From Microthrixaceae bacterium (lineage in GTDB: Bacteria > Actinomycetota > Acidimicrobiia > Acidimicrobiales > Microtrichaceae): a stretch of DNA of 64,000 nucleotides. The notes beneath the pieces were generated by a model. The model ran no database searches. It saw nothing but the letters and a program-made list of their open reading frames with translations, and was not told the origin of the DNA. Where the stretch lies: positions 248,001 to 312,000 of the forward strand of contig JAMLGM010000004.1 of assembly GCA_023957975.1 (NCBI GenBank), in the 5' to 3' direction. Positions 9,464 to 18,527 of this stretch are shown piece by piece; position 1 is the stretch's first letter, and each line of letters begins with the position of its first letter. The translations under genes were made by a program, and so were the position numbers.

Positions 9464-10345
9464 ATGGTGGCCATGACGACGCCAGAGACCTCATCGTCCG
9501 TCACTCGATTCGAACAGATCGACGACGGCATCTTCCAGCTCACCCTCGATCGACCCGATGCGCTCAACGCCCTCGACCTGGCGCTCATCGCCGACCTCGA
9601 GCGCCGATTCGCGGCGTTTGGCCGGATGCGAGGGCTCCGTGCGGTGATCCTGACCGGGGCCGGGCGAGCATTCTGCGCTGGTTTGGACCTGGCGGCGATC
9701 GATCCCTCTGCTGCGTTCGAGTCGGAAGTCCGGCCTGAGGATTCCCACCTCGACCCGGCCGCTGCAGAACCGCCGGGACGCGCTCAGCTCGGCATGGCGC
9801 TGCAAAAGCGCATCGCCGGGTTGATGCTGGCGTTGCGCGAACAACCGGTGCCGGTCATCGCCGCCGTGAACGGCGCTGCGGTCGGCGGCGGACTCGCCCT
9901 CGCGTTGGCCTCCGACATCCGGATCGGATCGCAATCCGCACGATTCGGTGATGCCTTCGTGAGGATCGGCATCAGTGGCTGCGACGTCGGAGTGAGCTGG
10001 ATGCTGCCCAGAATCGTCGGCGCCGGCCGCGCGCACGAGCTCATGTTGACGGGGCGCATCATCGACGCGGCTGAAGCGCAGTCCATCGGATTGCTCACCG
10101 ACGTCGTGGCGGCCGATCAACTCGTCGAGCGGGCAGTGGAGGTCGCCAGGATGATTCGGCGCAACTCGCCCTTCGGCGTGTGGATGACCAAGGAGGTCAG
10201 CTATGCGAATCAGGCGATCTCGTCGATGCGCGCCGCGATCGACCTGGAAAACCGCACCCAGATCCTGGCCTCGTTCACCGAGGACACCGGCGAGGCGGTC
10301 GGGGCGTTTTTCGAAAAACGCGAACCGCGCTTTTCGAACCGCTAG
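9464..10345 (+). CDS. Enoyl-CoA hydratase/isomerase family protein
   Basis: A 293-residue crotonase-fold protein. The first oxyanion strand is TGAGRAFCAGLDL, and the second is AVNGAAVGGGLALALASDIRIGS. The following block FVRIGISGCDVGVSWMLPR is the variant common in actinobacterial EchA-like proteins. In this alignment the first catalytic Glu of classical hydratases (in QPE) is replaced by a non-acidic residue, while the second (in AMEMVLTG) is retained as AHELMLTG. The protein may therefore not be a standard hydratase; isomerase or other crotonase chemistry is possible. Two Met codons at the start (9464 and 9473) are both possible. Divergent from the acyl-CoA synthetase. Confidence 0.9.
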   Translation: MVAMTTPETSSSVTRFEQIDDGIFQLTLDRPDALNALDLALIADLERRFAAFGRMRGLRAVILTGAGRAFCAGLDLAAIDPSAAFESEVRPEDSHLDPAAAEPPGRAQLGMALQKRIAGLMLALREQPVPVIAAVNGAAVGGGLALALASDIRIGSQSARFGDAFVRIGISGCDVGVSWMLPRIVGAGRAHELMLTGRIIDAAEAQSIGLLTDVVAADQLVERAVEVARMIRRNSPFGVWMTKEVSYANQAISSMRAAIDLENRTQILASFTEDTGEAVGAFFEKREPRFSNR

Positions 10346-10357
10346 TGCCGTGGGCGG

Positions 10358-11389
10358 TCAGCGCCCAATGGTCACCGGGGTGGTGACGGGCTGCAACGGG
10401 AAATGGCAGGCCACGTAATGCGGTGAGTCGGCGTTGGCCACGGCGGTCATCTGCGGCTCCACCGACGAACACACGTCCTGCGCGTTCGGGCAGCGGGTTC
10501 GGAACCGGCACCCCGACGGGGGATTGAGCGGGGACGGAAGGTCGCCCTCCAGACGCCAGGTCGTGTCGATGGACAGCGACGGGTCCGGGTGGGGGATAGC
10601 ACTGATCAACGCTCGGGTGTAAGGATGCGCCGGTGCGCTGAACAAGGCATCAGGAGCGGCGACCTCGCACATCTTGCCCAGGTACATCACCGCGATCCGA
10701 TCCGAGATGTTCTTCACGACGGCGAGGTCGTGCGCGATGAACACCATCGTCAGGCCATAGCGGGCCTTCATGTCCTCGAGCAGGTTGAGGACCTGAGCCT
10801 GCACCGAGACGTCAAGCGCCGACACCGGTTCGTCACAGATGATGAGCTTCGGGTCGGTCACCACCGCCCGGGCGATGGAGATCCGCTGGCACTGACCGCC
10901 GGAGAACTCGTGGGGACGGCGAACCGCGGCGGCCGCCGGATCGACGCCGACCGCGGAAAGCACCTCGTCAACTTTCGCTGCCCGGTCTGTGTCGGATCCG
11001 CGCTTCCAGATCCGGAGGGGTTCGGACACGATCTGGGTGATCGTGCGTCGAGGGTTCAGCGAGGAGATGGGATCCTGGAAGATCATCTGCATCTTCGGCC
11101 GCGTCGAGCGCAGTTGTTCCCCGCGAAGTGACGTCATGTCGACGCCATCGAAGCTCACACGTCCGGAGGTCGGCTTCGGAAGCTGCATGATGGCCTTGCC
11201 GGTGGTCGACTTTCCGCACCCGGATTCGCCCACGAGCCCGAGGGTTTCTCCGTCGGCCACATCGAAGCTGATGTTGGAAACGGCCTGGACCTTGTCGCGG
11301 GTCCCTTTGACGGCGAACTCCATGACGAGGTTCTCGACACGCAACAGCACATCGTCGCGAAGGTGGGCGGTTCCACTGCCAGCCATCAC
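10358..11389 (-). CDS. Oligo/dipeptide ABC transporter ATP-binding protein (DppF/OppF type)
   Basis: A 343-residue ATPase, last gene of the transporter operon. Walker A is GESGCGKST, the signature is EFSGGQCQRISIARA, and Walker B is LIICDEPVSALDV. The C-terminal oligo_HPY extension with cysteines (CRFRTRCPNAQDVC) is typical for Dpp/Opp ATPases, where it can bind an Fe-S cluster. The start ATG overlaps the stop of the DppD-like gene by 4 bases (ATGA), showing translational coupling. It pairs with that ATPase to energise uptake of peptides or similar solutes. Confidence 0.96.
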   Translation of the reverse strand: MMAGSGTAHLRDDVLLRVENLVMEFAVKGTRDKVQAVSNISFDVADGETLGLVGESGCGKSTTGKAIMQLPKPTSGRVSFDGVDMTSLRGEQLRSTRPKMQMIFQDPISSLNPRRTITQIVSEPLRIWKRGSDTDRAAKVDEVLSAVGVDPAAAAVRRPHEFSGGQCQRISIARAVVTDPKLIICDEPVSALDVSVQAQVLNLLEDMKARYGLTMVFIAHDLAVVKNISDRIAVMYLGKMCEVAAPDALFSAPAHPYTRALISAIPHPDPSLSIDTTWRLEGDLPSPLNPPSGCRFRTRCPNAQDVCSSVEPQMTAVANADSPHYVACHFPLQPVTTPVTIGR

Positions 11390-12582
11390 TGACCTCCGGT
11401 CGTCGGGTTCGGGGCGAATGCGGCCTCTGCGGTGGTCACGGTCATGGCGGTGCCGCCGTGCGCCTGACCACCCGGTGCCGGACCGGACGATGCCATGTCA
11501 CCCGGTGTTGGACCTGCCGGGGCCCCGACCGTGTGGGGAGCCGACGTCGGCTTCGGTGTGAATGCGACGGGGAAGTGACACGCAAACAGGTGGTCGGGAT
11601 CCGCAGGATCTGCAACCAGCGGGGGCCGATCGGTATGGCAACGATCCTGCGCGTAGGAGCAGCGCGGAGCGAAGGCGCAGCCTGCCGGCGGGTTGATCAG
11701 CACCGGCGGCGCCCCACCGATGGCGGCGAGTCGGGTGTGGCTCGGCGCATCGAGGGTCGGGATCGACTTGAGCAGCGCCTCGGTGTAGGGGTGGCGCATG
11801 CGTCCGAACAGCGACCGGGTCGGCGCATGTTCGACGATACGGCCGGCATACATGACCGCGATCTCGTCGGCACGTCCCGCGACCACCCCGAGGTCGTGGG
11901 TGACCAACACGACCGCCATGAAACGCTCGCGTTGCTGATCGTCGAGCAGATCGAGGATCTGGGCCTGAACCGTCACGTCGAGGGCGGTGGTCGGCTCGTC
12001 GGCGAACAGCAGCTTCGGTCCGCAGGCGAGCGCTACGGCGATCACGATGCGTTGGCGCATGCCGCCGGAGAGCTGCCCGGGATACTCGTTGAAGCGCTTC
12101 TCGGGGGCCGGAATCTTGACCGCCTTCAACAGGGCGATCGCCGTGTCCTTGGCGGTCTGACGGTCCATCCCGAGGTTCAGGCGCAGCGACTCGGTGATCT
12201 GGCGACCGATCTTCATGACCGGATTCAGCGAGGTCATCGGATCCTGGAACACCATCGACATCTCGGTGCCCCACAGCTTGCGGTAGTCGGCCTCGGAGCG
12301 CCCGACGAGCTCCGATCCTTCGTAAAGGATGCTGCCCGACATCTCGAGCGTGCGTCGGGGCAGCAGCCCCATGACCGCCTTGGAGGTCACCGATTTGCCC
12401 GATCCCGACTCGCCGACGATGCCAAGGGTCTTGCCTCGTCCGAGGGTGAAGCTGATGTCGTCGACGGAACGGACCTTGCCGCGCGGGGTGTTGAAGAACA
12501 CCGACAGGTTCTTGACCTCGAGCAGGTGATCGCCCTTGATGCGCGCCTGAGCGGGTTCCGGCACGGAAATGACGTCGTTCAC
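11386..12582 (-). CDS. Oligo/dipeptide ABC transporter ATP-binding protein (DppD/OppD type)
   Basis: A 398-residue ATPase. The frame stays open far upstream into the permease gene, but the start is set at GTG 12582 because it makes a 4-base GTGA overlap with the permease stop and begins just before the conserved LLEVKNLSVFF. Walker A is GESGSGKSV, the signature LSGGMRQRIVIA, Walker B LLFADEPTTALDV, and the C-terminal cysteine region CAFAPRCSYAQDRC is present. After it comes a Pro/Gly/Thr-rich tail of about 60 residues (for example PTPGDMASSGPAPGGQAHGG) that most relatives lack and that is probably disordered. Confidence 0.95.
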   Translation of the reverse strand: MNDVISVPEPAQARIKGDHLLEVKNLSVFFNTPRGKVRSVDDISFTLGRGKTLGIVGESGSGKSVTSKAVMGLLPRRTLEMSGSILYEGSELVGRSEADYRKLWGTEMSMVFQDPMTSLNPVMKIGRQITESLRLNLGMDRQTAKDTAIALLKAVKIPAPEKRFNEYPGQLSGGMRQRIVIAVALACGPKLLFADEPTTALDVTVQAQILDLLDDQQRERFMAVVLVTHDLGVVAGRADEIAVMYAGRIVEHAPTRSLFGRMRHPYTEALLKSIPTLDAPSHTRLAAIGGAPPVLINPPAGCAFAPRCSYAQDRCHTDRPPLVADPADPDHLFACHFPVAFTPKPTSAPHTVGAPAGPTPGDMASSGPAPGGQAHGGTAMTVTTAEAAFAPNPTTGGQ

Positions 12583-13553
12583 AGCGCACTCTCCCGGACG
12601 TTGAACTTGCGGCGCAGCGCGTCTCCGAGCAGGTTCAGCGCGCACACGGTCACCACGATCGGCACGGTCGGCACGAAGACCAGGTGCGGCATCTTCCGGA
12701 AACTGTCGGCTCCAGCGGCGATGACGGCACCCCAACTCACATCGTCGCCGCCCACGCCCATGCCGATGATCGAAAGCCCTGCCTCGGTCACGATTGCGAT
12801 GCCGACCGCGAGCAGCGCGATCGACATCATCGCCGGAACGACATTCGGAAGCACCTCGCGAAGGATGATCCGATGTGGTCGGGCTCCGAGCGCCTTCGCC
12901 GCCATGACGAATTCGCGCTGGGACCACGACATCGCCGACACTCGAGCGATCCGGCCGAGGATCGGTGTGGCGACCACGGTGACGGCGATCATGATGGCGC
13001 GTACCCGACGTTCAGGGGCGCCCGCCGAATAACTGAAGACCAGCAGCATCGCCAGCACCAACGGAGGGAACGCGATCATGACGTCGAGCAGGATCGACAC
13101 GACGGTGTCGACACGACCGCGGAAATACCCCGACAGCATCCCGAGCAGCCCGCCGAGCAGCGTGGCGCCGGCGATCGACACCACGGCGATGGTGATGGTC
13201 GTGCGGGTGCCGAGAAAGACCATGCTGAACACGTCGCGTCCGGCGTCGTCGACCCCGGCGAGGTGGCGCACCTTTCCCTCGGCGCGGCCCGAGTCGCGCT
13301 GTTCGCGTGCCGCCTTGGTGTCGCGACACCCGAGTGGATCGTAGATCGGCAGCCCGCTGCCATCGCCGCACGCCCGCAGCGCTCGTGATCCCTCCTCGAT
13401 CGGTGTGGCCTTGAGGAGCCCGCCGAAGAGGGACACCAGGACGAGCAGGATGAGCCAGGCGGCACACACCCAGCCGACCGCACCGAGTTTCTGTTTCGAG
13501 GCCTTGACCGCGACGGCGGTCTCGGCTGCAGGGTCAGTCATCGTGTCAGGCAT
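12579..13553 (-). CDS. Oligo/dipeptide ABC transporter permease (DppC type)
   Basis: A 324-residue inner-membrane permease with one N-terminal helix (WVCAAWLILLVLVSLFGG), a periplasmic loop, and the conserved HLAGVDDAGRDVFSMVFLGTRTT entry to the BPD_transp_1 domain. The EAA-type loop near AAKALGARPHRIILREVLPN contacts the ATPases. The loop after the first helix carries two cysteines (RACGDGS and PLGCRD) that could form a disulfide outside. The start overlaps the DppB-like stop by 8 bases and the end overlaps the DppD-like start by 4. Confidence 0.95.
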   Translation of the reverse strand: MPDTMTDPAAETAVAVKASKQKLGAVGWVCAAWLILLVLVSLFGGLLKATPIEEGSRALRACGDGSGLPIYDPLGCRDTKAAREQRDSGRAEGKVRHLAGVDDAGRDVFSMVFLGTRTTITIAVVSIAGATLLGGLLGMLSGYFRGRVDTVVSILLDVMIAFPPLVLAMLLVFSYSAGAPERRVRAIMIAVTVVATPILGRIARVSAMSWSQREFVMAAKALGARPHRIILREVLPNVVPAMMSIALLAVGIAIVTEAGLSIIGMGVGGDDVSWGAVIAAGADSFRKMPHLVFVPTVPIVVTVCALNLLGDALRRKFNVRESAL

Positions 13554-14484
13554 GTCGGATCCGGGGATCGAGGACGGTGTAGAGCAGGTCGACCAGGAAA
13601 TTGATGAGCACGAACAAGATGCCGATCACGGCGATGAAGCTCTGCGCCGCGATGTATTCGCGGCTGAACACCGCCGTCACGAGCTTGAGCCCCATTCCGT
13701 CGATGCCGAAGATCTTCTCCACGATGACCGCCGTGGAGATCATGGACCCGACGTTGAGGCCTGCCACGGTGAGCAGGGTGAGCGAGCTCGGCCGTAGTGC
13801 ATGGCGAAACAGGATGCGTTGCGATCCGAGGCCCTTCGCCCGAGCCATGGTGATGTAGTCCTCCTGGAGCGTGGAGATCATGTCGCTACGCAACAGGCGG
13901 TAGTAGACCGCGATTTGGGCCACCGACATGACGGCGACCGGCAACACCGCATGGCGGAAATGATCGCCGACCCCCTCGCTGAGGGGTGGCCATCCGCGTT
14001 CGGGCAGCAGGTTCCATTTGAAGACGAAGTACTGCTTGGCGAGGTAGGCCAGGACGAAGGCCGGGATGGAAATGGCGAAGAACGCTCCGATGTTCGACAT
14101 CCGATCGAAGAGGCGGTCGGCGCGGTATGCGGCGAAAACCCCCAGCGGGATGGCGAAGGCCAACGCGACGATCTGCGTGTACACCATGAGTTGCAGCGAG
14201 ATCGGCAACGTGCGCCGGACATCGGCGGCCGGGTCGCCGGCTGCGTGGTAATACTTGCCGAGGTCGCCTCGAACGAAGTTGCCCGCCCAGCGCGTGTACT
14301 GGGTGACCACCGACTCGTTCAGTCCGATGTCGTCGCGGATCTGTTCGATCGTCGCGGGGTCGGCGCCGAGGCCGATGATCTCCGCGGGATCGCCGGGGAT
14401 CAAACGCAACGAGAAGAACGCGACGAGTGACAACAAGAAGATGACGACGATGAGTTGCAGGAAGCGACGTCCCAGAAGTCTCAT
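13546..14484 (-). CDS. Oligo/dipeptide ABC transporter permease (DppB type)
   Basis: A 312-residue permease. The start is placed at ATG 14484 (MRLLGRRFLQLIVV) because GAGGAA stands 7 bases upstream; the open frame continues 15 codons farther without a better site. The sequence has the N-terminal helix, the SLRLIPGDPAE motif typical of DppB/OppB, and the EAA-like loop (ARAKGLGSQRILFRHALR). It forms the transmembrane channel with the DppC-like protein. Downstream of the binding-protein gene and its terminator. Confidence 0.95.
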   Translation of the reverse strand: MRLLGRRFLQLIVVIFLLSLVAFFSLRLIPGDPAEIIGLGADPATIEQIRDDIGLNESVVTQYTRWAGNFVRGDLGKYYHAAGDPAADVRRTLPISLQLMVYTQIVALAFAIPLGVFAAYRADRLFDRMSNIGAFFAISIPAFVLAYLAKQYFVFKWNLLPERGWPPLSEGVGDHFRHAVLPVAVMSVAQIAVYYRLLRSDMISTLQEDYITMARAKGLGSQRILFRHALRPSSLTLLTVAGLNVGSMISTAVIVEKIFGIDGMGLKLVTAVFSREYIAAQSFIAVIGILFVLINFLVDLLYTVLDPRIRHA

Positions 14485-14540
14485 GTGGGGTTCCTCACGC
14501 TCGAACCGTGGGCGGCGAAGAATCGCCACCGATGGAGAAA

Positions 14541-14573
14541 CGGGGTCTCCGAGGAGTGGCCTCGGAGACCCCG
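14541..14573 (-). terminator. Hairpin between binding-protein and permease genes
   Basis: A 14-base perfect stem (cggggtctccgagg with its complement) and a 5-base loop. On the minus strand it follows the solute-binding-protein stop by 13 bases and is followed by TTTCTCC, so it looks like a weak intrinsic terminator or an mRNA 3'-end stabiliser. Because the permease and ATPase genes continue beyond it, it probably lets more binding protein than membrane component be made. Confidence 0.75.
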
Positions 14574-14586
14574 TTGCTCGCCTTAC

Positions 14587-16254
14587 CTACTGATCGACCC
14601 AGGTCTCGGCGAGGGAATGCCAGCCCCACGTCACCCCTGGGGTGGCCGATCCGTCCGGAAGCGTCGACCCGGTGATGTTGTGCACCTTCGTCGAGGCTCC
14701 GACGGCCCACTCGGTATACCAGTTCCACTGGTTGTAGCGGCCCTTGGCGAACGCCCGGTTCAGGTCTTCGTAGATCGTCTTGCGCTCAGCCGGATCGGTC
14801 GAGACCCGGCCCCGATCGAGGGCATCGTCGATCGCAGGATCGTTGATCTTGCCGAAGTTCACCGGGGAATCGGAATGCCACCAGTTGTACTCGGTGTCGG
14901 GGTCGAGGCCCGGGTGGTTACGCCACAAGATGATGTTGAAGTTGCCGCCGAGGGCCTGGTCGATGAGCGCCGCCTGGTCCATGACCTCGACGACGGAGTC
15001 GACGCCGACGTCCTTGAGCTGGGCCGCAACCGATTCGGCGAGCAGCTTCACCGTCGGGTCGGTCGCATACTTGATGCTCACGCTGAGGTTCTTGCCGGCG
15101 AAGAACTCCTCGGCGGCATCCGGGTCGTACTCGAGCGTCTCGATGTCCTCGAGGTAGCCGAGGACATCGGTGTCGAATGGCTGATCGGCGGTTCGGAACT
15201 TGCCACCCGAGTTGATTTCGTTGAGTTCCTCGCGGTCGATCGCCATGCCCAGATGTTCACGGATCTCGATGTCATCGGTGGGGGCCTTGGCGTTGTTGAC
15301 CAAGCCGTAGCCGATCTCCATGTGCCCCGGAGCTTCCTTCAACAGCTGGAGAGCATCGTTGTCGGTGATCGAGTCGAACTGGTCCTGGCCACTGAAGTGC
15401 CCGGCGTCGATCGACCCGGCTTCGAGCGCATCGACACGATCGGTTCCACCGACGATCGGCTTGAACGTCAGCGAGTCGAGGTAGGGAAGCTGGCGGCCTT
15501 CGGCGTCGGTACGCCAGTAGTTCGGATTCTTGGACAGCTTCATTTCCGAGTTCGGTGTCCAATTGTCGACCTTGAACGGTCCGGTTCCGATGAGGTTCTC
15601 CTTGCAGTGCTCCTCGCCACCGACCATCTGCGACTCGGCCATGATGCCGTTGCGGCCGCCGGCGAGGAACTGAGGCAGCGCCATCCACGGGGTCTTCGTG
15701 TGGATCGTCACCGTCAGCGGATCATCGACCGTGACCTCTGCGATGTTCATGAACACGAACAGGAACAACAGTGAGTTGAGGTTGGTCTTTTCTTTGGCCG
15801 CCGCATCGCCACGCCACGAATCGATGTTGAGTTTCACGACGTCCGCGGTGAGTGGCGATCCGTCGTGGAAGGTGATGCCTTCGCGCAACTTGATGCTGAG
15901 CGCGGTGTACTCGGGGTTCCAGGAATAGGACTCCGCGAGGTAGGGCTGAACCTCGTAGTTCTCGTCGAGCGCGAACAACGAGTCGTAGATCGCGTTCGCA
16001 ACCTGGATGCCTCCGGCGGCGAGCTGCGCCGTGGCGAGGCAGTAACCACCCGAGGCGTCAGCCTCGATGGCGTAGGTCAACGACCCGCCCGGGGTCGGGG
16101 TGCCCTCATCCTGGGTGCCGTTGGCGATCGTCGTCTCGTTGTTGTCGCCGTCGTCGTCGCTTCCGCTGTCGCTGCCGCCGCACGAGCTCATGACGAGCGA
16201 GGAGGCGAGGAGGAGAGCGGCGATTCGGACGCTTCGCCGTGATCGGTTCTGCAC
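14587..16254 (-). CDS. ABC transporter solute-binding lipoprotein, family 5
   Basis: A 555-residue exported lipoprotein. It has a basic N-terminus (RSRRSVR), a hydrophobic stretch and the lipobox SSLVMSSC with Cys25, followed by an acidic Asp/Ser-rich linker. The body is a family-5 extracellular solute-binding domain, with AESYSWNPEYTALSIKLREG and TFHDGSPLTADVV, the conserved motif for peptide, nickel or glycoside binding proteins. It is the first gene of the operon, delivering substrate to the DppBCDF-like components. The substrate cannot be told from the sequence. Confidence 0.95.
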   Translation of the reverse strand: MQNRSRRSVRIAALLLASSLVMSSCGGSDSGSDDDGDNNETTIANGTQDEGTPTPGGSLTYAIEADASGGYCLATAQLAAGGIQVANAIYDSLFALDENYEVQPYLAESYSWNPEYTALSIKLREGITFHDGSPLTADVVKLNIDSWRGDAAAKEKTNLNSLLFLFVFMNIAEVTVDDPLTVTIHTKTPWMALPQFLAGGRNGIMAESQMVGGEEHCKENLIGTGPFKVDNWTPNSEMKLSKNPNYWRTDAEGRQLPYLDSLTFKPIVGGTDRVDALEAGSIDAGHFSGQDQFDSITDNDALQLLKEAPGHMEIGYGLVNNAKAPTDDIEIREHLGMAIDREELNEINSGGKFRTADQPFDTDVLGYLEDIETLEYDPDAAEEFFAGKNLSVSIKYATDPTVKLLAESVAAQLKDVGVDSVVEVMDQAALIDQALGGNFNIILWRNHPGLDPDTEYNWWHSDSPVNFGKINDPAIDDALDRGRVSTDPAERKTIYEDLNRAFAKGRYNQWNWYTEWAVGASTKVHNITGSTLPDGSATPGVTWGWHSLAETWVDQ

Positions 16255-16459
16255 GTTGTATCTCCAGATGGTCGTGCCGCCGGGGCGGCGCCGAGGTCGG
16301 TTCGGGAGGTCACCCTCCGCGACCGTGTGCTTCCCGTCGCGTTTGTGACGGTCGGCACATCAAGTAGGGGAGCACTGTAGCAACTCGGTTGGTGGTGGGG
16401 AGCAGCGCGGATCGCCGCGGCGGGTCGGCGCAACGATACGGAGAACCTTCGGGCCTACG

Positions 16460-16885
16460 ATGTCGACCGTGCCCGAAGCAGCCCTCGTCGCCGTTCTCGT
16501 CAGCGTCGTCGTGGTGGCGGCCGCCCCCCGACGCCGCCAGCGCGGCCTGCGCAACAGCGCCGCCGCGACGACCGACCTGACGGTGGATGACCGGTCGGTG
16601 ACCCGGACCCTCGGCGACGGTCGCGTCGAGTCGGCGCGTTGGTCGGCGCTGGAGTCGGTCGAGTTGGTGCGCACCCCGGTCAAGACCGCAGATGGCGCCT
16701 CGTCGTTTCTGATCCTCGCCGAGACGGCGCAACTCGGCTGCCTGGTGCCGCTCGGGGTCGGCCTCGAACGAGAGGTCCTCGAGCGGCTTGCGACGCTTCG
16801 CGGGTTTCGGGTCGAGAAGTTCAATTCGGCCCTCGAAAAGCGCCCGCCTCACCGCGAGTTTCTCTGGCAGCGACCGGAGCCCTAA
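16460..16885 (+). CDS. Hypothetical membrane-anchored protein, 141 aa
   Basis: A single gene divergent from the transporter operon, with ATG at 16460. An N-terminal helix (ALVAVLVSVVVVAAA) is followed by a basic stop-transfer segment and a soluble domain of about 110 residues that starts LTVDDRSVTRTLGDGRVESARW. That pattern of short beta-strands recalls PH-like small membrane-associated domains, but no family is recognised. The amino-acid composition is normal and the region between it and the transglycosylase gene is only 18 bases, so a real gene is likely. Function unknown. Confidence 0.7.
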   Translation: MSTVPEAALVAVLVSVVVVAAAPRRRQRGLRNSAAATTDLTVDDRSVTRTLGDGRVESARWSALESVELVRTPVKTADGASSFLILAETAQLGCLVPLGVGLEREVLERLATLRGFRVEKFNSALEKRPPHREFLWQRPEP

Positions 16886-16903
16886 CCGCAGGTTCGCCCC
16901 ACC

Positions 16904-18490
16904 TCAGTTGGCGGGGACGACGAACGGCGAAACGGCGGTGGGTTCGACGACCTCGGCGAGCGGCGGAATCGGCGGAGCACCGAAGCCGACCGGAACCGGC
17001 AGTTCGCCATAAGCGATGGATCGGCTCAACACCGTCTCCACATACGAACCCGAGTTGTTGTATCGGCGAAAGGCCCGGCGCAAGCCCTCGGCGTTGTCCA
17101 ACGAGACCCCGACCGAGCACAACAACCGACCGGCGGCGAGCGCAGCGTCATAGAGGTTCTGGGGGTCCGACACGCCGTCGAGCGACCCGTCGGCGCCGTA
17201 ACGCTTCCAGGTCGTGGGGATGATCTGCATCGGTCCGACCGCTCGGTCCCAGGTCGAGTCGCCGTCGAGGGTCCCGCCCTCGGAATCGCCGATCGCACGG
17301 GTATTGTTGGTGCCGTCGAGCGCAATTCCGATGATCTCGATCGACACCGATCCGTCGGGCCGAAGATGCGCTCCGCCGAAGCGGCCATGGTTCGACTCGG
17401 TTCGCCCCACCCCGGCGAGTGCCCACCAGCCGAGGCGACAGGCGCGGGCAGAGGTGGCGAGGGAATTCGCGGCGCGCCAGTACGCATCGAGGGCCAACAG
17501 CGGTAGGTCGCTGCCGTCGACGATCGAGTTCGGCCGCTGCGCCGCGATTCGTTCGTCGAGATCGGCGATGGTCACCGTCAGCCGTTCGGCATCGGATTGC
17601 GCGACACCCAGCGCCGCAGCCTGCGCCTCGCCGACCTCCGCCGACTCGTCGAGGTCGCTCGACAGCCGTTCCAGTTTGTCGTCGAGTGCCGAGCGTCGAG
17701 CGTCCATCGTCTCGACCCCGGCGTTGACGATCGAGGTCGCACGCTCGGTCAAACCCTGTTGGAGGAGCCGCTCGAAGCCTTCCTCGGTCGTCTCGCTCAA
17801 CACGCTGAGCAGCTCACCGAGACGATCGCCGGTGTACGAGCGCACCGCGAGCTCGCGCCGCGCCTCGGCCCAACGCTGTTCGAACTTGTGGTACTTGCCG
17901 CTGCGTCGGCGGTTGCGTTCGAGCAGATCCTCCAACGCGGCGTGGTCGGCTGTGGCTTCGGCGAGGAGTTGTTGTGCGGACGCCGAGCGGTTCCACGCAT
18001 CGGCGAGCCGGGTCGTCTCCTGCTCATGCAGGGAGTCGAGGTCCTCGCTTTCGGTGCTGTGAGCGGGCACCGCACCGAGTGCCGGCGAGATCGCGACGAC
18101 GCGACCGGTGGTGTCGCGTCCCGAGCCGTCGACCGGCCCGATCACCGGCGGTACCGCCGGCCGCGGCGGGCGAACCGGGCGGGCCGGAGCGGGCACGGTC
18201 GTGTCCGGAGACGGGATCTGCGAGCCCGACCCGTTGGCGCCGGACCCCGGTGTGGTGGTCGAGGTCGTAGCGAACGGGTCGACCTCGGCCAGCGTGGGAC
18301 GCGTCGCATCGTCAACCTCCACGCTCTGGGAGCGCACGGTGCTCGACGCGTCGGCTGTCGTCGGGTTGGTGGCGACCGCGAGCGACGCGGCCAACACCAC
18401 CGCGATCGTGCCGCGTCCGGCCAGGTATGCGGGCGAACGACCGGGAGTACGTCGCTGCGGTCGGTGGGCGGGTTTCACGCTCGGTGGCAC
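16904..18490 (-). CDS. Secreted coiled-coil protein with lytic-transglycosylase-like domain
   Basis: A 528-residue protein. The N-terminus has a basic region and hydrophobic stretch (GTIAVVLAASLAVA) consistent with a Sec signal, then a Pro-rich linker. A long alpha-helical, coiled-coil-like part (about 140-320) is rich in Glu, Arg, Leu and Ala. The last 200 residues match soluble lytic transglycosylases (SLT_2-like), with WALAGVGRTESNHGRFG containing the probable catalytic Glu, then GPMQIIPTTWKRYG and NLYDAALAAGRLLC. It would cut peptidoglycan outside the membrane, and the coiled coil may act as a regulatory arm, as in RipA/NlpC partners. Start is GTG at 18490, divergent from the FAD oxidase with 37 bases between. 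Confidence 0.88.
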   Translation of the reverse strand: MPPSVKPAHRPQRRTPGRSPAYLAGRGTIAVVLAASLAVATNPTTADASSTVRSQSVEVDDATRPTLAEVDPFATTSTTTPGSGANGSGSQIPSPDTTVPAPARPVRPPRPAVPPVIGPVDGSGRDTTGRVVAISPALGAVPAHSTESEDLDSLHEQETTRLADAWNRSASAQQLLAEATADHAALEDLLERNRRRSGKYHKFEQRWAEARRELAVRSYTGDRLGELLSVLSETTEEGFERLLQQGLTERATSIVNAGVETMDARRSALDDKLERLSSDLDESAEVGEAQAAALGVAQSDAERLTVTIADLDERIAAQRPNSIVDGSDLPLLALDAYWRAANSLATSARACRLGWWALAGVGRTESNHGRFGGAHLRPDGSVSIEIIGIALDGTNNTRAIGDSEGGTLDGDSTWDRAVGPMQIIPTTWKRYGADGSLDGVSDPQNLYDAALAAGRLLCSVGVSLDNAEGLRRAFRRYNNSGSYVETVLSRSIAYGELPVPVGFGAPPIPPLAEVVEPTAVSPFVVPAN

Positions 18491-18527
18491 CTCGGCAGTC
18501 GCGAACGCATGAGCGCGATAATCGTAC

